Origin: Rhizophagus irregularis
Taxonomy: Eukaryota > Glomeromycota > Glomeromycetes > Glomerales > Glomeraceae
Reading direction: 5' to 3'
DNA: 64,000 nt
Assembly (NCBI RefSeq): GCF_026210795.1
Contig: NC_089448.1
Coordinates: 2,046,001 to 2,110,000 of the forward strand
The notes beneath the pieces are model-generated. The model was given only the letters and a program-made list of their open reading frames with translations, did no database searches and was not told the DNA's origin. This document shows positions 12,099 to 24,076 of the stretch, in pieces. Position numbers and translations under genes: made by a program. The number at the start of each line of letters is the position of its first letter. Position 1 is the first letter of the stretch.

Positions 12099-14449
12099 AA
12101 GAATTACATCGATAATTACATTCTTTTAATATCATCAATCATTCGCTTATTTCATTTTCGTCTTTTATTTCCTTATAATCGTAAATAAATTAAAGATATC
12201 GATACCCTTGCTTATTTTTATTTCGCTTATTTTTATTTCAAATTATTTATAATCGTTATTATAATCGTAAATTAAAGATACCTTTCGCTCAAATTATTCA
12301 AAATCGTTATTATACTGAAATATGCAAAATCTGTTTATGACAAACTCAAATTTCGTTTGACAACCCAATTCCAAAATTCTTCTAATACACTTTTTTTTTA
12401 AAACGAAAACGGTCAGGAATAGTACATAGTATTCATATTAGCATTTGTGTGATAATTTTATATTTATTTCATCAATATTTTCGTAATCTTTCTTTTTATC
12501 TATTATTACATTTGTGTCATACAATATTTTACATAATGATTTTTTTTTTTTCAAATAGAAATAGGTCAACTATTAGTTTTTTATCAAAATTTTAAAGGTC
12601 AAAAATTTAAAAAATAAATTATTCGTCTCATTACAGTACATCGAAAAGAAAGAACAATGTATAAAAAATTCATGATAAATTTTTATAACTAAAACTAATA
12701 TTTTTATTTCTTGTTGAGTAAAAAGAAAATACTTGATTCTATCTATATTCTAATTAAAGATTTGAATTGAAATAATAAGATTATAAATCGATCAGTCTAA
12801 TTTTTAGGTACTTGCGCCCATATTAGTGGGATTGGACGAGACATCGATCTGATCAGTTTACACCAACCAATAAAATGTGTATTCTCAAAATAGCCCTGCA
12901 GTTACCATATCCATTGTATGTTTCCCATGCATATCCATGGTAAGTTAGTTCGATCAAGTTACACAAATTGAGACGTAATTAGTCCGGAGCGAAGCGAAGG
13001 ACTATATATATACTATTTGTGTCGGTTTCACAAATGTCCCGTTGTCCGCCCGCTCACTGTACATTCGTTCTTTCGGTTACACGTTACTCTTTTTTTATGC
13101 ATGTGATAAAAATAGAACAAAAATTGTTTATTTGATGATTACGATATACCGTTTATTTTTAATAATAATCAGAAAACTAAACTTCTTGTTTATTCAATTT
13201 TCCATTTATTCGAAAATAAACAAACTGTAACGAAAATAAATGTAATATAATATAATTTTGCTTAAACCGAATTTTATAATGACGAAACATCCTTTATTTT
13301 TTTTCTTGATATATATTTTTAATTAAGTTAAATTAAGGTTAATAATTTCACTTTTCGGACTCCCAACGGTTACCGTCCCTATATTTTATTATGGAGAGTG
13401 TAAACTATTGTACACCTGATGTGTTTATCATGTGATCAAGTACTTTTATCAGGTCATCAATATATGAGAAGGATCTAACTTTTATTTTTATTTTTAAAAG
13501 ATAATATTAAGATAACAAAATGCAATATATAATTTATGTTATCATTATGAAATATTTTTAATTTTCTTACAAAACCGGTGATGATAAAATAATATGTATA
13601 AAAAAATTGAAGAGCGGGAAGGAAGAATAAAAAAGAAAAAATAAAATGCTTAAAATTTAAAATAAATGTGATCGTCCCAATAGTTAAATATCAGCGTAAA
13701 GTTACGTAGAAATGACGTAAAAGTTACGAGATTTACGTTCAGAGACCCTGTAAAAAAATGTTGTTCCGTGTTTTCCATGTTTTTTTCCGTGAATGTATCG
13801 TTAAATCATGGAAATTTTTATCTCTCTAACACGGATATCTGCGAATGTATCATTTTAATATTTGGATAAAAATTTTTATAGGGAGAAAAACATATGCAAA
13901 CTAAATTATATTTCTATGATTGTTAAGCACTAATTTTTTTACTAGATAATCAGCTTTAATAAAGCAGTCGAAATAAAAAAATATTGGTTACACTCACATT
14001 TTCAAATAACAGTAATTCATGCTGCTTAAAGAAGGAATTAGGATCGTCATTTGAATTTTTAATTATTTTTTTTTTAATCATACTCGAATTAATTGTCATT
14101 ATCTTTAATTTATCCATACTTTACTATATTGCCTAGGCACTATGAAAAATGATCGATAACATTAATTTGTTTATAGCTTATTTTTGATTTTTTAAAAATA
14201 ACAAAATTATCGGCAATTATATTTTTATATTTAGCACGATAATAATTTATATAATATCGATCTACGTCACGAGTTACAATCTTTCATTGACTTAATGAGT
14301 GACGTATAAAAAAAAAAGATAACCTAGTTGTTAGGAGACGAATGCATAAAGTTAAGATGTGCAAACATATTGGTTACACACACACCACTTAATCATTTTT
14401 TGGACAATTACTTCTACTTGTATTCTAGTAAAAAATGATTTACACAAAA
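12099..14449. other. Intergenic part of duplication copy 1
   Basis: Non-coding DNA shared in blocks with 16130-16740 and 20030-21250. No gene is seen; the 62-codon frame at 13042 has no counterpart in the duplicate and is ignored. Confidence 0.5.
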
Positions 14450-15757
14450 GAATGAGTTCATGTGCCTGAAACACGTTAACTAAATATTTACTTTTTTTAG
14501 TATAGTTATTTATTTTGAATTGGTCTTTTTTTTTTCTTTTTAATTGATATTTTATTATAAATATTTAATAATAATTACCTTTTATATTTCATTTATATTC
14601 CATTTATTCCATTGTAAATTTCTAGATTTTTAATTTGTAATTCGGTAACCATGTGTACTGTGTAATATTTTTATATTTATCAGAGATTTACTATTTATAG
14701 TACAAAATAATATCTTATACGAAAAAAATAAAAATGATTTTATATGTTCGTTTTATGATTTACTTGGGGCACCTGTGGATCCCAGAGGCGAAACTACACA
14801 TAAAATTTAACAATTTCGCCTTTGATTATTGCACTTTTCAAAATTCTACCCCCTATAGATCATCTGATAAAAAATTATGGACGATTACCGGACATTGTTG
14901 TCCTATGTCCTGTAACTATAATAACTCAGTAATAACAACGTACACAGAATTCTGGAAAACTGCTATCTACTTTTATTTACTTAACCCGAAATTAACCATA
15001 TGGCTTATGGCTGATATGCTACTCATGACCAGCGAATTACGAATTACTGTCATTTAGGGGTGATTTTATTGGAAATTCATTTTTTATCATTAAATTTATG
15101 CTGCATGACACAAAAAGTCTTGGCATATTGGATTGGCAATTGAAAAAGTGTAAATCATTTCATTGATTCAGATCATTCATGCACAGATCCATGTTTAACA
15201 ATTGTTTGTCGGTTTAAATAATTATATAATTCCACGTTAAAAATATATTAACCAAAGTGTAATGAAAATCTTTTTGTTACAACCTTAAATAAAATAGAAA
15301 TTTTTATTATGTTTTTTCCAACTTTTGGATAAAATTTGTTATTAAAACCACATTATTAAAAATGAACATCGATTTTAAACGTTAACCACAGTATTTTTAA
15401 TTTAATATTCAATAAGAATTAAGTAATGTGATTTCTTTATTCTTATGATATAAAGTTATTAAGTCCGGAATATGAGCCTTTTACTGGATTATAAAACGCA
15501 GATCGAACTTTTTCTATAGGGAAAAGGGAAAATAGAACATCTTTATCTTTTAAACCGTGCAGGCCCCTAAAAAATTACGTAATACGAGGAATAATGATTC
15601 CTATAATATAATAGTAAAATAAAGTTTTGATAATTAACTTATTTTTAGTAAAAAAACTATGCTATTAAATAATTGAAATTGTGCCTGAACGTTGATCGGT
15701 TTAAATTGGGTTATAAAACTTGAAGTAAACTATTTCTAATTAGTAATGTAAGTTTTT
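14450..15757. other. Start of duplication copy 2, intergenic
   Basis: Matches copy 1 around 9540-11730 in short blocks. An open frame of 107 codons at 14734-15057 has somewhat higher GC than its surroundings but no recognisable domain and no partner in copy 1. It may be inserted or decayed sequence. Confidence 0.35.
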
Positions 15758-15765
15758 CTATAAAT
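15758..15765 (+). promoter_or_regulatory. TATA box of small-protein gene, copy 2
   Basis: CTATAAAT lies 125 bp upstream of the ATG at 15883. It is followed by a CT-rich tract (tactcctcctcctcc) and ctttctattagtat, as in copy 1. Confidence 0.55.
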
Positions 15766-15882
15766 TTACAATGTCCCTTACTTTTCTTACTCCTCCTCCT
15801 CCACTATAGTTCCTTTCTATTAGTATTAAAGAAAAACTATAGATTCTGTAAAATTATTAAACAACCAACAAATTTAACCCAA

Positions 15883-16128
15883 ATGGCTTCGTCATTTTCG
15901 AATCAAACATCTAATGCACCTTCTGAATCCTCTTTTATAGATAATCAGTTAACTGTTTCAACTTCTACAGTCAACTTATCATCTTACAATCGCATTATTC
16001 ATAGACGTCGAAATCAAAGACAATTAAGACGCGAAATTAAATATCCATTAAATCATATTAGACGTTTACCAACACAAATCACAAGTGATCCATTCGCAAA
16101 TCAATTCTTTAATGGTTCTCCCTTTTAA
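15883..16128 (+). CDS. Small basic protein of unknown function, copy 2 (81 aa)
   Basis: An 81-codon frame from ATG to TAA, paralogous to the gene at 11832. The shared core runs from QTSNAPSESSFIDNQ to FFNGSPF. Basic centre here is NQRQLRREIKYP. Most differences between the copies are conservative (I/V, K/R) or in the basic stretch (K to Q twice). It sits in the second copy of the segmental duplication, with the same TATA and CT-rich leader. Family and function are not recognised. Confidence 0.65.
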   Translation: MASSFSNQTSNAPSESSFIDNQLTVSTSTVNLSSYNRIIHRRRNQRQLRREIKYPLNHIRRLPTQITSDPFANQFFNGSPF

Positions 16129-17228
16129 AGAATTACATCGATGATTACGAAAGTTGCTAAATCTCACCAGTAGCGACCACTATATAATTTAATTTTTATC
16201 GCGTGACCTCCATGAAATTTGTCACCGATATCACAAATATATATTCTAGGATACTTCAAATTATTCATAAATTAAACTATGATATATAATATGCAATGTC
16301 AAACTCAAATCTCGTTGACAACCCAATTTCAAATTTCTTCTAATACCTTTTTTTTAAAAAAAAAATATTATCTTCCTGTCATCTACATTTTTTATAAACA
16401 TTTGTGTGTCAATTTTATATTTATGTATTTATGTCTTCAATATTTTTGTATTATCTTAAGAAATTCTCATATTAATTACCTCGACAAAGTTTCATAATTT
16501 CAAAAAGAAAAACTTCCTTTTTATCTCATTGTATCTATTATTACATTTGTGATGTATGATATTAGTATTATATTTTTATATAATGATTATAATGATTTTT
16601 TTATTCCAAATATATTGTAAATAGGTCAACCATTAATTTTTGAAATAAAAAAAATTTTAAGGTCAAAAATTGAAAAAATAAATCAAGATAAAGGTGTCCT
16701 GTAAATACTTGCCTCTCATATTAATGGGATTGGGACTCCCATGAGTCCCAAATCCAAATCCCATTTTCGCGAGACGTCACGTGGCATTGCACAAATTTCC
16801 AAAAAAGAAATTTTGTTCCAAGAAAATCGAAAATTAGGTTACGCGCGTTTTCAAAAAGGAAATTTATTCGCGGATTATACCGATCGTTCTGGTCTTAAGA
16901 AAAAATTTAGCCCGGTAGTCGGGTTATAGATGGAATTTTAGGCTAGTCGGTTTAAACCGGTTTAATAGAACCGGTCAGGCGGTAAATATAATCGAATTAT
17001 ATTTGATTAATTCATTTCGAAGTTCAATAGTGTATATGAGAATTAGAGTTTTAACGCATTTCAACACCACCAACCGCACACTCACCCCTCTACAAACCCG
17101 CAGACACAAACTTTAGTGGACCCCAGCAGTCTCCAACCCTCCCGTCCAAAAAGTCACCCCTCGCCGTCGGCACAGTCAAGATTCCGGAGCTGGGTTATTG
17201 ATCATGCCATCTTTTTCAATCACTCATG
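16129..17228. other. Intergenic; left edge of DNA gained by duplication copy 2
   Basis: Similarity to copy 1 stops near 16740. From there to about 20035 the DNA has no partner in copy 1. A GC-rich patch at 17085-17200 (cccctcgccgtcggcac and neighbours) has no identified function. No gene is seen. Confidence 0.4.
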
Positions 17229-17469
17229 CCCTATAAAAAATGTTAGTCCGATAAATATTCGGAATGGAGTCAATTTTCCGGACATTCGCACGCTATTATT
17301 CAATATTTGTTACAATTTAATACAAGATGCGGAGTTTGTGAATTTTTAACCACATAAAAAACGTACAATATCATGATGAATGTCCAATAAATGTCAAGTA
17401 AATGTTTGGAACAGGATCGATTTTCCGAACAAAAAACCGAACAGTGTTTGGACAATATTTTTTATAGGG
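17229..17469. mobile_element. Short inverted-repeat element (MITE), 241 bp
   Basis: Ends are CCCTATAAAAAATGTTAGTC on the left and the inverse of CCCTATAAAAAATATTGTCC on the right. ATG at 17226-17228 and ATG at 17470-17472 would be a 3-bp target duplication. No coding content. Confidence 0.5.
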
Positions 17470-17550
17470 ATGTGTAAAATAAATGTTGAACAGTTGATTA
17501 TTAGAGATATGATCTTTATAAGAACTTGTCGGCCTATTTTATGTGGCAAG

Positions 17551-18836
17551 TAGGGTTGGTAAAATAACCGTTAGTTATGAATTTGGTTAATTAACCGGTT
17601 AATTAACGGTTAGTTAACGGTTAATTAACCCATAAATAACCTGTATATATAATTTTAAGGAAGTTAAAATAAATTTATAATTTATTAAATATTATAAAAT
17701 TTTAATATATTTTATTTATTCTTCATCATCTAAATTAATAACATTTGCTTCAAATCCAAATATACTATCATTATCAGAACTATTATTATTATCATCTTCT
17801 TTATTTTCATTATCAGAACTATTATTACTATCTTCTTCATTTTCATTAAAATTACTACCCATTTAGCTGTATGAGATTCTTCACCAGAATAAATAGCATC
17901 AAAGAATAATGGTTTTGGAGTACAAATAACAAAATTTTGAACTGATTCTCGATTAATATTAGACCAACCATCTGAAACCATTGTAAGAGATTTAGCTTGT
18001 AAAATTTGTTCATTACATTCAGCTTTAACTTCATCAAAAACATCATCAAGTAATTCATCAGCAAGTTTTCTTCGATTAGGTAATTTGAATGCTGGACGTA
18101 ATTGTTGAAAAAACTGAATAACATAATTATTTTCAAGAAAAGAAAAAGGAACTCCAGCAGCAAATAATGCTTGAGCTAGTAAAATTTCAAGAGTATCTTG
18201 TTCTTCTTCACTCATACGATCAACAAAATTCTCAATTGTTGTATTTTTTAAATGCTTTTTTGATGTTTTTACTGTAGGAATAAAAGTAGAAGTAGTAGCA
18301 TCAGAAGTTTCTAATAGTTCAGGAATTTGTTGTTTCTTTGTTTTTGCACTTTCTGGAGCTCTAGGACAACTATCATTAAGATGAACTTGCATTCTTTTAG
18401 CTGTACCTTGTTCAAAAACTTTAGAACAATAATTACAACGTACAGAAGGATGTGTTTTTTTCTTAGACCTACTACTTTCTTCATTACTTTCTGCTTCAGT
18501 AATTATTGTCCAATGTTTCCAAACAGTTCCCTTTTTTTTTACCATGATAATGAACAATAAATTTGCAAAAAAAAGTGTTTTTTTAAAAAAAATTTATCTT
18601 AAAAAAAAGATCATGCAATATGTAGATCATAGATTTAATCAATATTTATATTAATTAATATTTAATTGTGTAACAAAATAATGGATTATCATTTAATCAC
18701 ATGATTTAAATTCTGCATTTTGATTGGCTAATTATAAATAACGGTTAATTAACCATTTTAAATCAATCATAACTAACAAAATTAACGGTTAATTAACCAT
18801 GGTTAATTAACCGTGGTTAATTAACCCCCATCCCTA
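17551..18836 (-). mobile_element. hAT-type DNA transposon, internally deleted, 1,286 bp
   Basis: Termini TAGGGTTGG (17551) and CCATCCCTA (ending 18836) form inverted ends of the TAGGGNTGG type, close to the known hAT terminal consensus. They are flanked by gtggcaag (17543-17550) and ctggcaag (18837-18844), an 8-bp target duplication with one mismatch, as expected for hAT. Subterminal ttaattaacc motifs are repeated many times at both ends. The internal frame is a transposase N-terminus joined to a C-terminal acidic tail. Confidence 0.8.
17716..18557 (-). pseudogene. hAT transposase, BED finger kept, catalytic core deleted
   Basis: Read on the minus strand from 18557. Residues 20-70 contain a BED-type zinc finger (CNYCSKVF with a later HLNDSC). 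Next comes the hAT N-terminal region with the motif LTMVSDGWSN and then FDAIYSGEESHTAKW. At about 17862 the frame breaks. In the next frame an acidic Asn/Ser/Glu-rich tail (NFNENEEDSNNSSD, ending in VINLDDEE) runs to TAA at 17716-17718. Such acidic tails normally end full-length hAT transposases, so an internal deletion removed the RNase-H-like core and dimerisation domain. It cannot be an active transposase. It might still bind the terminal repeats through the BED finger. Confidence 0.75.
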
Positions 18837-18864
18837 CTGGCAAGGAGCTGGATAGCTGGCTAAC

Positions 18865-19409
18865 TGTGACGACCCATAAAAGGGCCAAGTAGGGCGAGGT
18901 GTCATCGCAGATAAAAGTGGATAGGATGCGATAATACAGGCTCAGGAAATATGAAGAAAACATACTGTTAGATAGTGGAGCTTTGGGTCTCTTGGGAATT
19001 TTTCGTTGCTGGTTTTTTTTTCGGTCGGCGCAGCAAAAATTTAGGCACAAATGTTCGGCACAAATTTATCCGTTTAGGGATCAGCCATAACCGCGGAAAG
19101 TCACGTAAAGTCTCGTTAAGAGAGGATTGGACGAATATCAAGGTTGTAGGTAAGCCCGGAAAGCCGGCATGGATAGTGGAATGGATAGGACAGTAAAAGT
19201 ATTGGAAAGGTTAAGTTCCTTTGGAAAAAGAATGAGCGTAGGAAAAATTTGTTTGGCAGCTAAGAACGATATTCTCAAGTCACGTGATTTTGTGTTATAA
19301 AATTTCGAGAAACAAAGTTAAGTACAAAGTTTTTAGCCGTAGTTACTTTATTGATACGATATATGTATTTACGTCGATTTTGTAATTGTTCACGTTACGC
19401 AGCGTCATA
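18865..19409. repeat. Probable solo LTR, about 545 bp
   Basis: Starts TGTGACGACC and ends CGTCATA, near-inverted ends of the TG...CA class (right end degenerate). ctaac (18860-18864) and ataac (19410-19414) would be a 5-bp target duplication with one mismatch. A TATA-like gttataaaatt lies at 19294-19304. No gag/pol is next to it. It lies 21 bp from the hAT target duplication. An alternative is an unrelated transposon fragment. Confidence 0.4.
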
Positions 19410-19414
19410 ATAAC

Positions 19415-22289
19415 TAATAAAGTTTTTAAGAATAAAAATAAATAAATAAATAAATGAAAATCAAATCCCATCCGTCCGTTACTGTATTTTCAATTGCATT
19501 TCCTGATCAATTTTCAAAAGTTTATAACCAATTTTAACATTTTACGGCAATTTATATGAAACGAGATAGGAGGAAGATTGAATTATCGATAAGATCGGGA
19601 TAACTTATTAAACTCCTTGAATAATTGGTGTGAGTATTAATTGTACTATGAATAAATCGAAACTAATAGATCACATGTCACTATGAAAATTATTTTGTTC
19701 ACTATTGTCTTCTGGATTTCGTTTGATACTAAATTCCGGTGTGATTTTTTAGCTATTTATTTTTTGCACCTGAGTGAAGTTTCCCGAGGGCGGTTTAGTT
19801 TTTCAGTTTCTTTTTGTACTACTTTCGATTCTTGTTTAGTTTCTATGTTGAAGCTATGTTCACTCCGAGATATAAAAATAAAAATAAAAAATCTTCTGGA
19901 TTTTGTTTCTGCAGTAGAACATTATATGATAAAAAAATCAAATTCTTTCCTGTTATTGCATATATACAGTATATACTAGGCTACTTCAGAATTGTTTGAT
20001 TGGGAAACCGAGTTAACCGACAAATGGACCTCTCAAGCAGCCCTGCAGTTGAATTTTTCTTGTATTTCAACCATATCCATACCATTGTTCGCGTTCGCAA
20101 TGGGTACGACGGAAACATGTCATGTATAGAGGCCTATGTATGTCTGTATAGTGATCAACGTACGGTATGTATGGTCATTTTTACCATACTGTAGGGTGGG
20201 GTGATGTATACTGTAGGGTGATGTATACCGGACGTTGCCATACATTGACCACTATACGTACATACATACTCTACATGTTTTCTATATAATCTTTGTGCAA
20301 TACGTCTACATAAATTTACCTGTCCAATGGAGTTGAACTTGTTTACACGAATTGATAAGAATGATTATATTTTGAGTCGTGTAAAAGATCCAAAGTTTGC
20401 TATAGTTAATAACACTTTTTATGGTCCATCATTTGGTAATGGTTATATTAAGAGGAAACAACTTTTATAATGATAGTTATTGTAGAAAACATTCTTACGA
20501 AAGAGCAATTAGGAAGAAAAATAATACACGAGTAGTGTATATATATACAGTATATATATATATATATATTATGGATGTGTTTATCACGTACAAAAAAGCT
20601 ACTTTTATCAGGTCATCAGTAAATATTTTTAAAAAGAAGGATTAATCATTCAACGGATATTAACTTTAATTAATAAAATATATAATTTTTATAATCATTA
20701 TGAAATATTTTTTTTAATTTTCTTACTAACTGCGGTCAATAAGCCATAAAAAGTCATTTAAATTAATGACCGGAATTCTTTTATGTATTCTTTTTTAAAA
20801 TAATTTTTGAGCATGTAATAATTTTAAAAGAAGAAAGAAAGAATAATAGTATAGATATCATAATAGTAAATGGGATGATAAAATTATGTACAAAAAATTG
20901 AAAAATTGAAGAGCGTGAAGGAAAGAATAGGAAGAATAAAAAAAATAGTTTCGGCTTTAGGATCCAAAAATAAAATGTGATAATCCCCGATAGTTAAATC
21001 TTAGGCTTTTTAAGACGTAAAATGACCTAAGATTTACGAGATTTACGAGATTTGCGTTTGAATTAAATTTGTTCAACACAATAAAAAGAAAAAAAGAACC
21101 AGAGAAAAACATACTGTATGTAAAGTAATTATTTTACTAGAAAATCGGCTTTTAGCAGACGAAATGAAAAAATAATATTGGTTTTTCGAATAACACGAGT
21201 TCATGTTTAAAGGGGGAATTAGTATCGTAAAATGTAAAATATATAGAATGTGGTTTATTTTGAACTTGTTCGTTTCTATAAAAAAAATGACACATTTGAA
21301 TTTATAATTCTTATTTTTTAATCATACACGCAAAATTTTTCAGTATCTTAATTGAGCATTATCCATACTTTTACTGTCTCATGCAGATCGTTTGGTTAAA
21401 AAATCCAGAAAAATAATTTTGTAAATCTTGCCTTTCATGAATGTGCCAGTCAAAATTTTATTACCTTTTTTAGATACTGACCAACATTATCTTAATTCTG
21501 GCCCTGAAGAAATGATGAAATGAAGACCATTAAAATATAAACAATAATAGTGGCAAATTAAATAACATAATAACTTAATTAATAATATCAGTTATACTTA
21601 CTGTATTGATAATAATATTTTTAATTATTATTTCTAATAACTAAAACATTCCAATATTTCTAATTTTTTTTTTTGTGCCAATTCCAGTTATCCTTTTTTA
21701 TTGGACTAGACAAGAGCCGGTCCAGAAAATAATTTAAAGTTAATTTTTACAATCTTTTTAGTCTTTTTATAATATTTATATTTATTAACTGTCAATAATT
21801 AAGAATTATTAAAATTACGTGTTAAAGAAGTTATTTAGTTGAAAAGGAAGTAATAGAAACTATTGTTACTCATTTACTAAATAGTTTTCATGAATTAAAA
21901 AATACATGGTAGTTGTTTATAGTAAATTTTATATAACTTTGAAATATTTAGAATCATCATTATAAGCTGGAAAAATAGAATATTATACATTAATAGACGA
22001 ATTATTATGGAGAAATATAGTTAGATTTACTTTCAAATTTAATAATACTTAAATTTTCATATTTATCCATCTTTTCCTCATCAAAAATTAAATAATATTT
22101 ATAAACTTGGAACTTTTTAGAGAACTAAAGAATTCTAGATAGGATCGTATTTAATATTTATAATTTTATTATATAGACAGAAATAAATTAATTTGGAAGT
22201 ATTAAGTGTAAAAAATAAAATTATAACATTTATTTTTATTGTGAAGATCGAAAAAAAAAAAAATTTTCAAAAAAATTAATACTACGGCC
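19415..22289. other. Intergenic, remainder of duplication copy 2 and AT-rich DNA
   Basis: From about 20035 the DNA again matches copy 1 (12888-14045). There is an imperfect palindrome at 20125-20275 and an AT dinucleotide tract at 20536-20570. 21300-22280 is AT-rich with nothing recognised. No convincing gene. Confidence 0.45.
20125..20275. repeat. Imperfect palindrome
   Basis: The left arm (atgtatgtctgtatagtgat) is inverted at 20240-20275 (ccactatacgtacatacata). The loop holds two copies of atactgtagggtg. Possible foldback element. Confidence 0.45.
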
Positions 22290-23400
22290 CTACCACAAGG
22301 GACTTCCTAAGAAGTGTACTATGCTCCTCCCATGAAAATTACGCACAGCACCATGCCGTACCACAACCAACCAGCCCTACTATGAGACTGCAGCGAAAGC
22401 TGGTACTCACAGGCTTACAAAGTAAGCACACTATGCTCCCACCGCGCATAGCATCATGCTGCTCCAACGAACATACCCAAATAAACCTAAATATAATGAA
22501 GTAATAAAAATCATAAAAAAAATAAACAAAAAAGTAAAAAATAACAAAAAAAATACATTACCTTCGGTCCTATCGCGGGACTGCAGCAGAAGCTGGTACC
22601 CACGAGCTTACTAAAATGTAAGCGCCTATGCTCCAACCATCGCATAGGACTATACCGCTCCAAAAAATTCCCAACCAGCCCTACTATGAGACTGCAGAAA
22701 ATCTGGTACTCACAGGCTTACAAAGTAAGCACACTATGCTCCCACCCGCGCATAGCATCATGCTGCTCCAACGAACATACCCAATAAACCTAAATATAAA
22801 GAAGTAATAAAAACCATAAAATAAAATAAACAAAAAAGTAAAAAATAACATAAAAAATACAATTACCTTCGGTCCTATCGCGGGACTGCAGCAGAAAGCT
22901 GGTACCCACGAGTTTACTAAAATGTAAGCGCCTATGCTCCAACCCTCGCATAGGACTATACCGCTCCAAAAAATTCCCAACCAGCCCTACTATGAGACTG
23001 CAGAAAATCTGGTACTCACAGGCTTACAAAGTAAGCACACTATGCTCCCACCCGCGCATAGCATCATGCTGCTCCAACGAACATACCCAATAAACCTAAA
23101 TATAAAGAAGTAATAAAAACATAAAAAAAATAAAATAAAATAAACAAAAAAGGAAAGAATAACATAAAAAATACAATTACCTTCGGTCCTATCGCGGGAC
23201 TGCAGCAGAAAGCTGGTACCCACGAGCTTACTAAAATGTAAGCGCCTATGCTCCAACCCTCGCATAGGACTATACCGCTCCAAAAAATTCCCAACCAGCC
23301 CTACTATGAGACTGCAGAAAATCTGGTACTCACAGGCTTACAAAGTAAGCACACTATGCTCCCACCCGTGCATAGCATCATGCTGCTCCAAAAAAAATAC
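22290..23400 (-). repeat. Tandem satellite, unit about 305 bp, with two related hairpin-forming halves
   Basis: ccttcggtcctatcgcggga recurs at 22561, 22866 and 23180 (periods 305 and 314); a diverged first unit starts near 22290. Each unit holds two related modules of about 100 bp joined by an A-rich linker. On the minus strand module 1 (for example 22872-22956, 85 nt) has ends GTCCTAT/ATAGGAC able to pair as a 7-bp stem, an inner GCTTAC/GTAAGC stem and a GTGGGTACCAG stretch. That is reminiscent of a tRNA cloverleaf or a 5S-type internal promoter. The match is too loose to name a parent gene. The open frames inside are repeat artefacts. Confidence 0.75.
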
Positions 23401-24076
23401 CCAAAAATTACCTTAGTATATCGTGTAGACGGTTAAGCGTGAAGGGAAAAGAAGAGTATAATAAATATATGAGTTATATGGAGGGAGAGAAGGGAAAGGG
23501 AAGAAGCGAGAGAGGAAGAGGAGGAAAAAAAAAGATGAATTTATCAGTATGAAATAGACTTGTCGGATTTGTTTATATGACTCATATTATAATCATGAAT
23601 CTATATTACGTATACACGAAATTTACGCGTCAGTCAGAAAATACTGATATTCATATGGGTTATATCGGAGTTTGACTATAGTTTATCAAAGCTAAGATTA
23701 CAAGAAAAAAAAAATTAAAAAAATTGAATATTGAAGTTGGCAGATATTCGAATAATTTAAGAATCAATTATTTTCAACAAATATATTTATTACATTTGAT
23801 TAATGATAAAATTTTTACAAATTCTATATTTGATTATTCAAAGCTAGTACTTGAATCTTATATTTATTATTCAATTACAAACTGATTTGATTTACGTAAA
23901 AAAAGGATACTTTATAATCAGTGTTGAATAAAAGGGACGAAAAAATAATACAAATAAAAAAAAACAGATGAATAAGAAATCTAAATATTATTATCCGATT
24001 TTGTATAAAGATTAAGTAATAATATGTATAATAACTATGATATGAATTATTCCAATACTTTTTCACTCGTTTCTGA
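23401..24076. other. Intergenic with purine-rich tract
   Basis: A nearly pure purine stretch (gggagagaagggaaagggaa and flanks) lies at 23445-23535. The rest is AT-rich DNA with nothing recognised. Confidence 0.45.

Larger units (their letters stand above)
9540..14120. repeat. Segmental duplication, copy 1
   Basis: Blocks here recur in the same order at 14450-21250. About 9570 (taactaaatatttact) matches 14477. 11735-12098 matches 15758-16128. 12330-12840 matches 16290-16740. About 12888 (agccctgcagtt) matches 20038. About 13420 (gatgtgtttatca) matches 20573. 13590-13740 matches 20870-21060. 13935-14045 matches 21130-21230. Non-coding similarity is patchy, so the duplication is old. Offsets change by indels, with one jump of about 3.3 kb between 16740 and 20035 where copy 2 has gained DNA. 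Confidence 0.6.

Noticed and set aside
16741-16929. 62-codon frame beginning at the edge of the inserted DNA
   Set aside because: Short, no domain, and not conserved in duplication copy 1; likely transposon or repeat sequence.
22290-22330. 5S rRNA start (ctacggccctaccac resembles a 5S 5' end)
   Set aside because: Similarity stops after about 15 bases and the remaining unit does not follow 5S rRNA.
22684-23294. Minus-strand open frames of about 76-98 codons in the satellite
   Set aside because: They follow the 305-bp repeat exactly and have hydrophobic low-complexity content from the A-rich linker; not genes.
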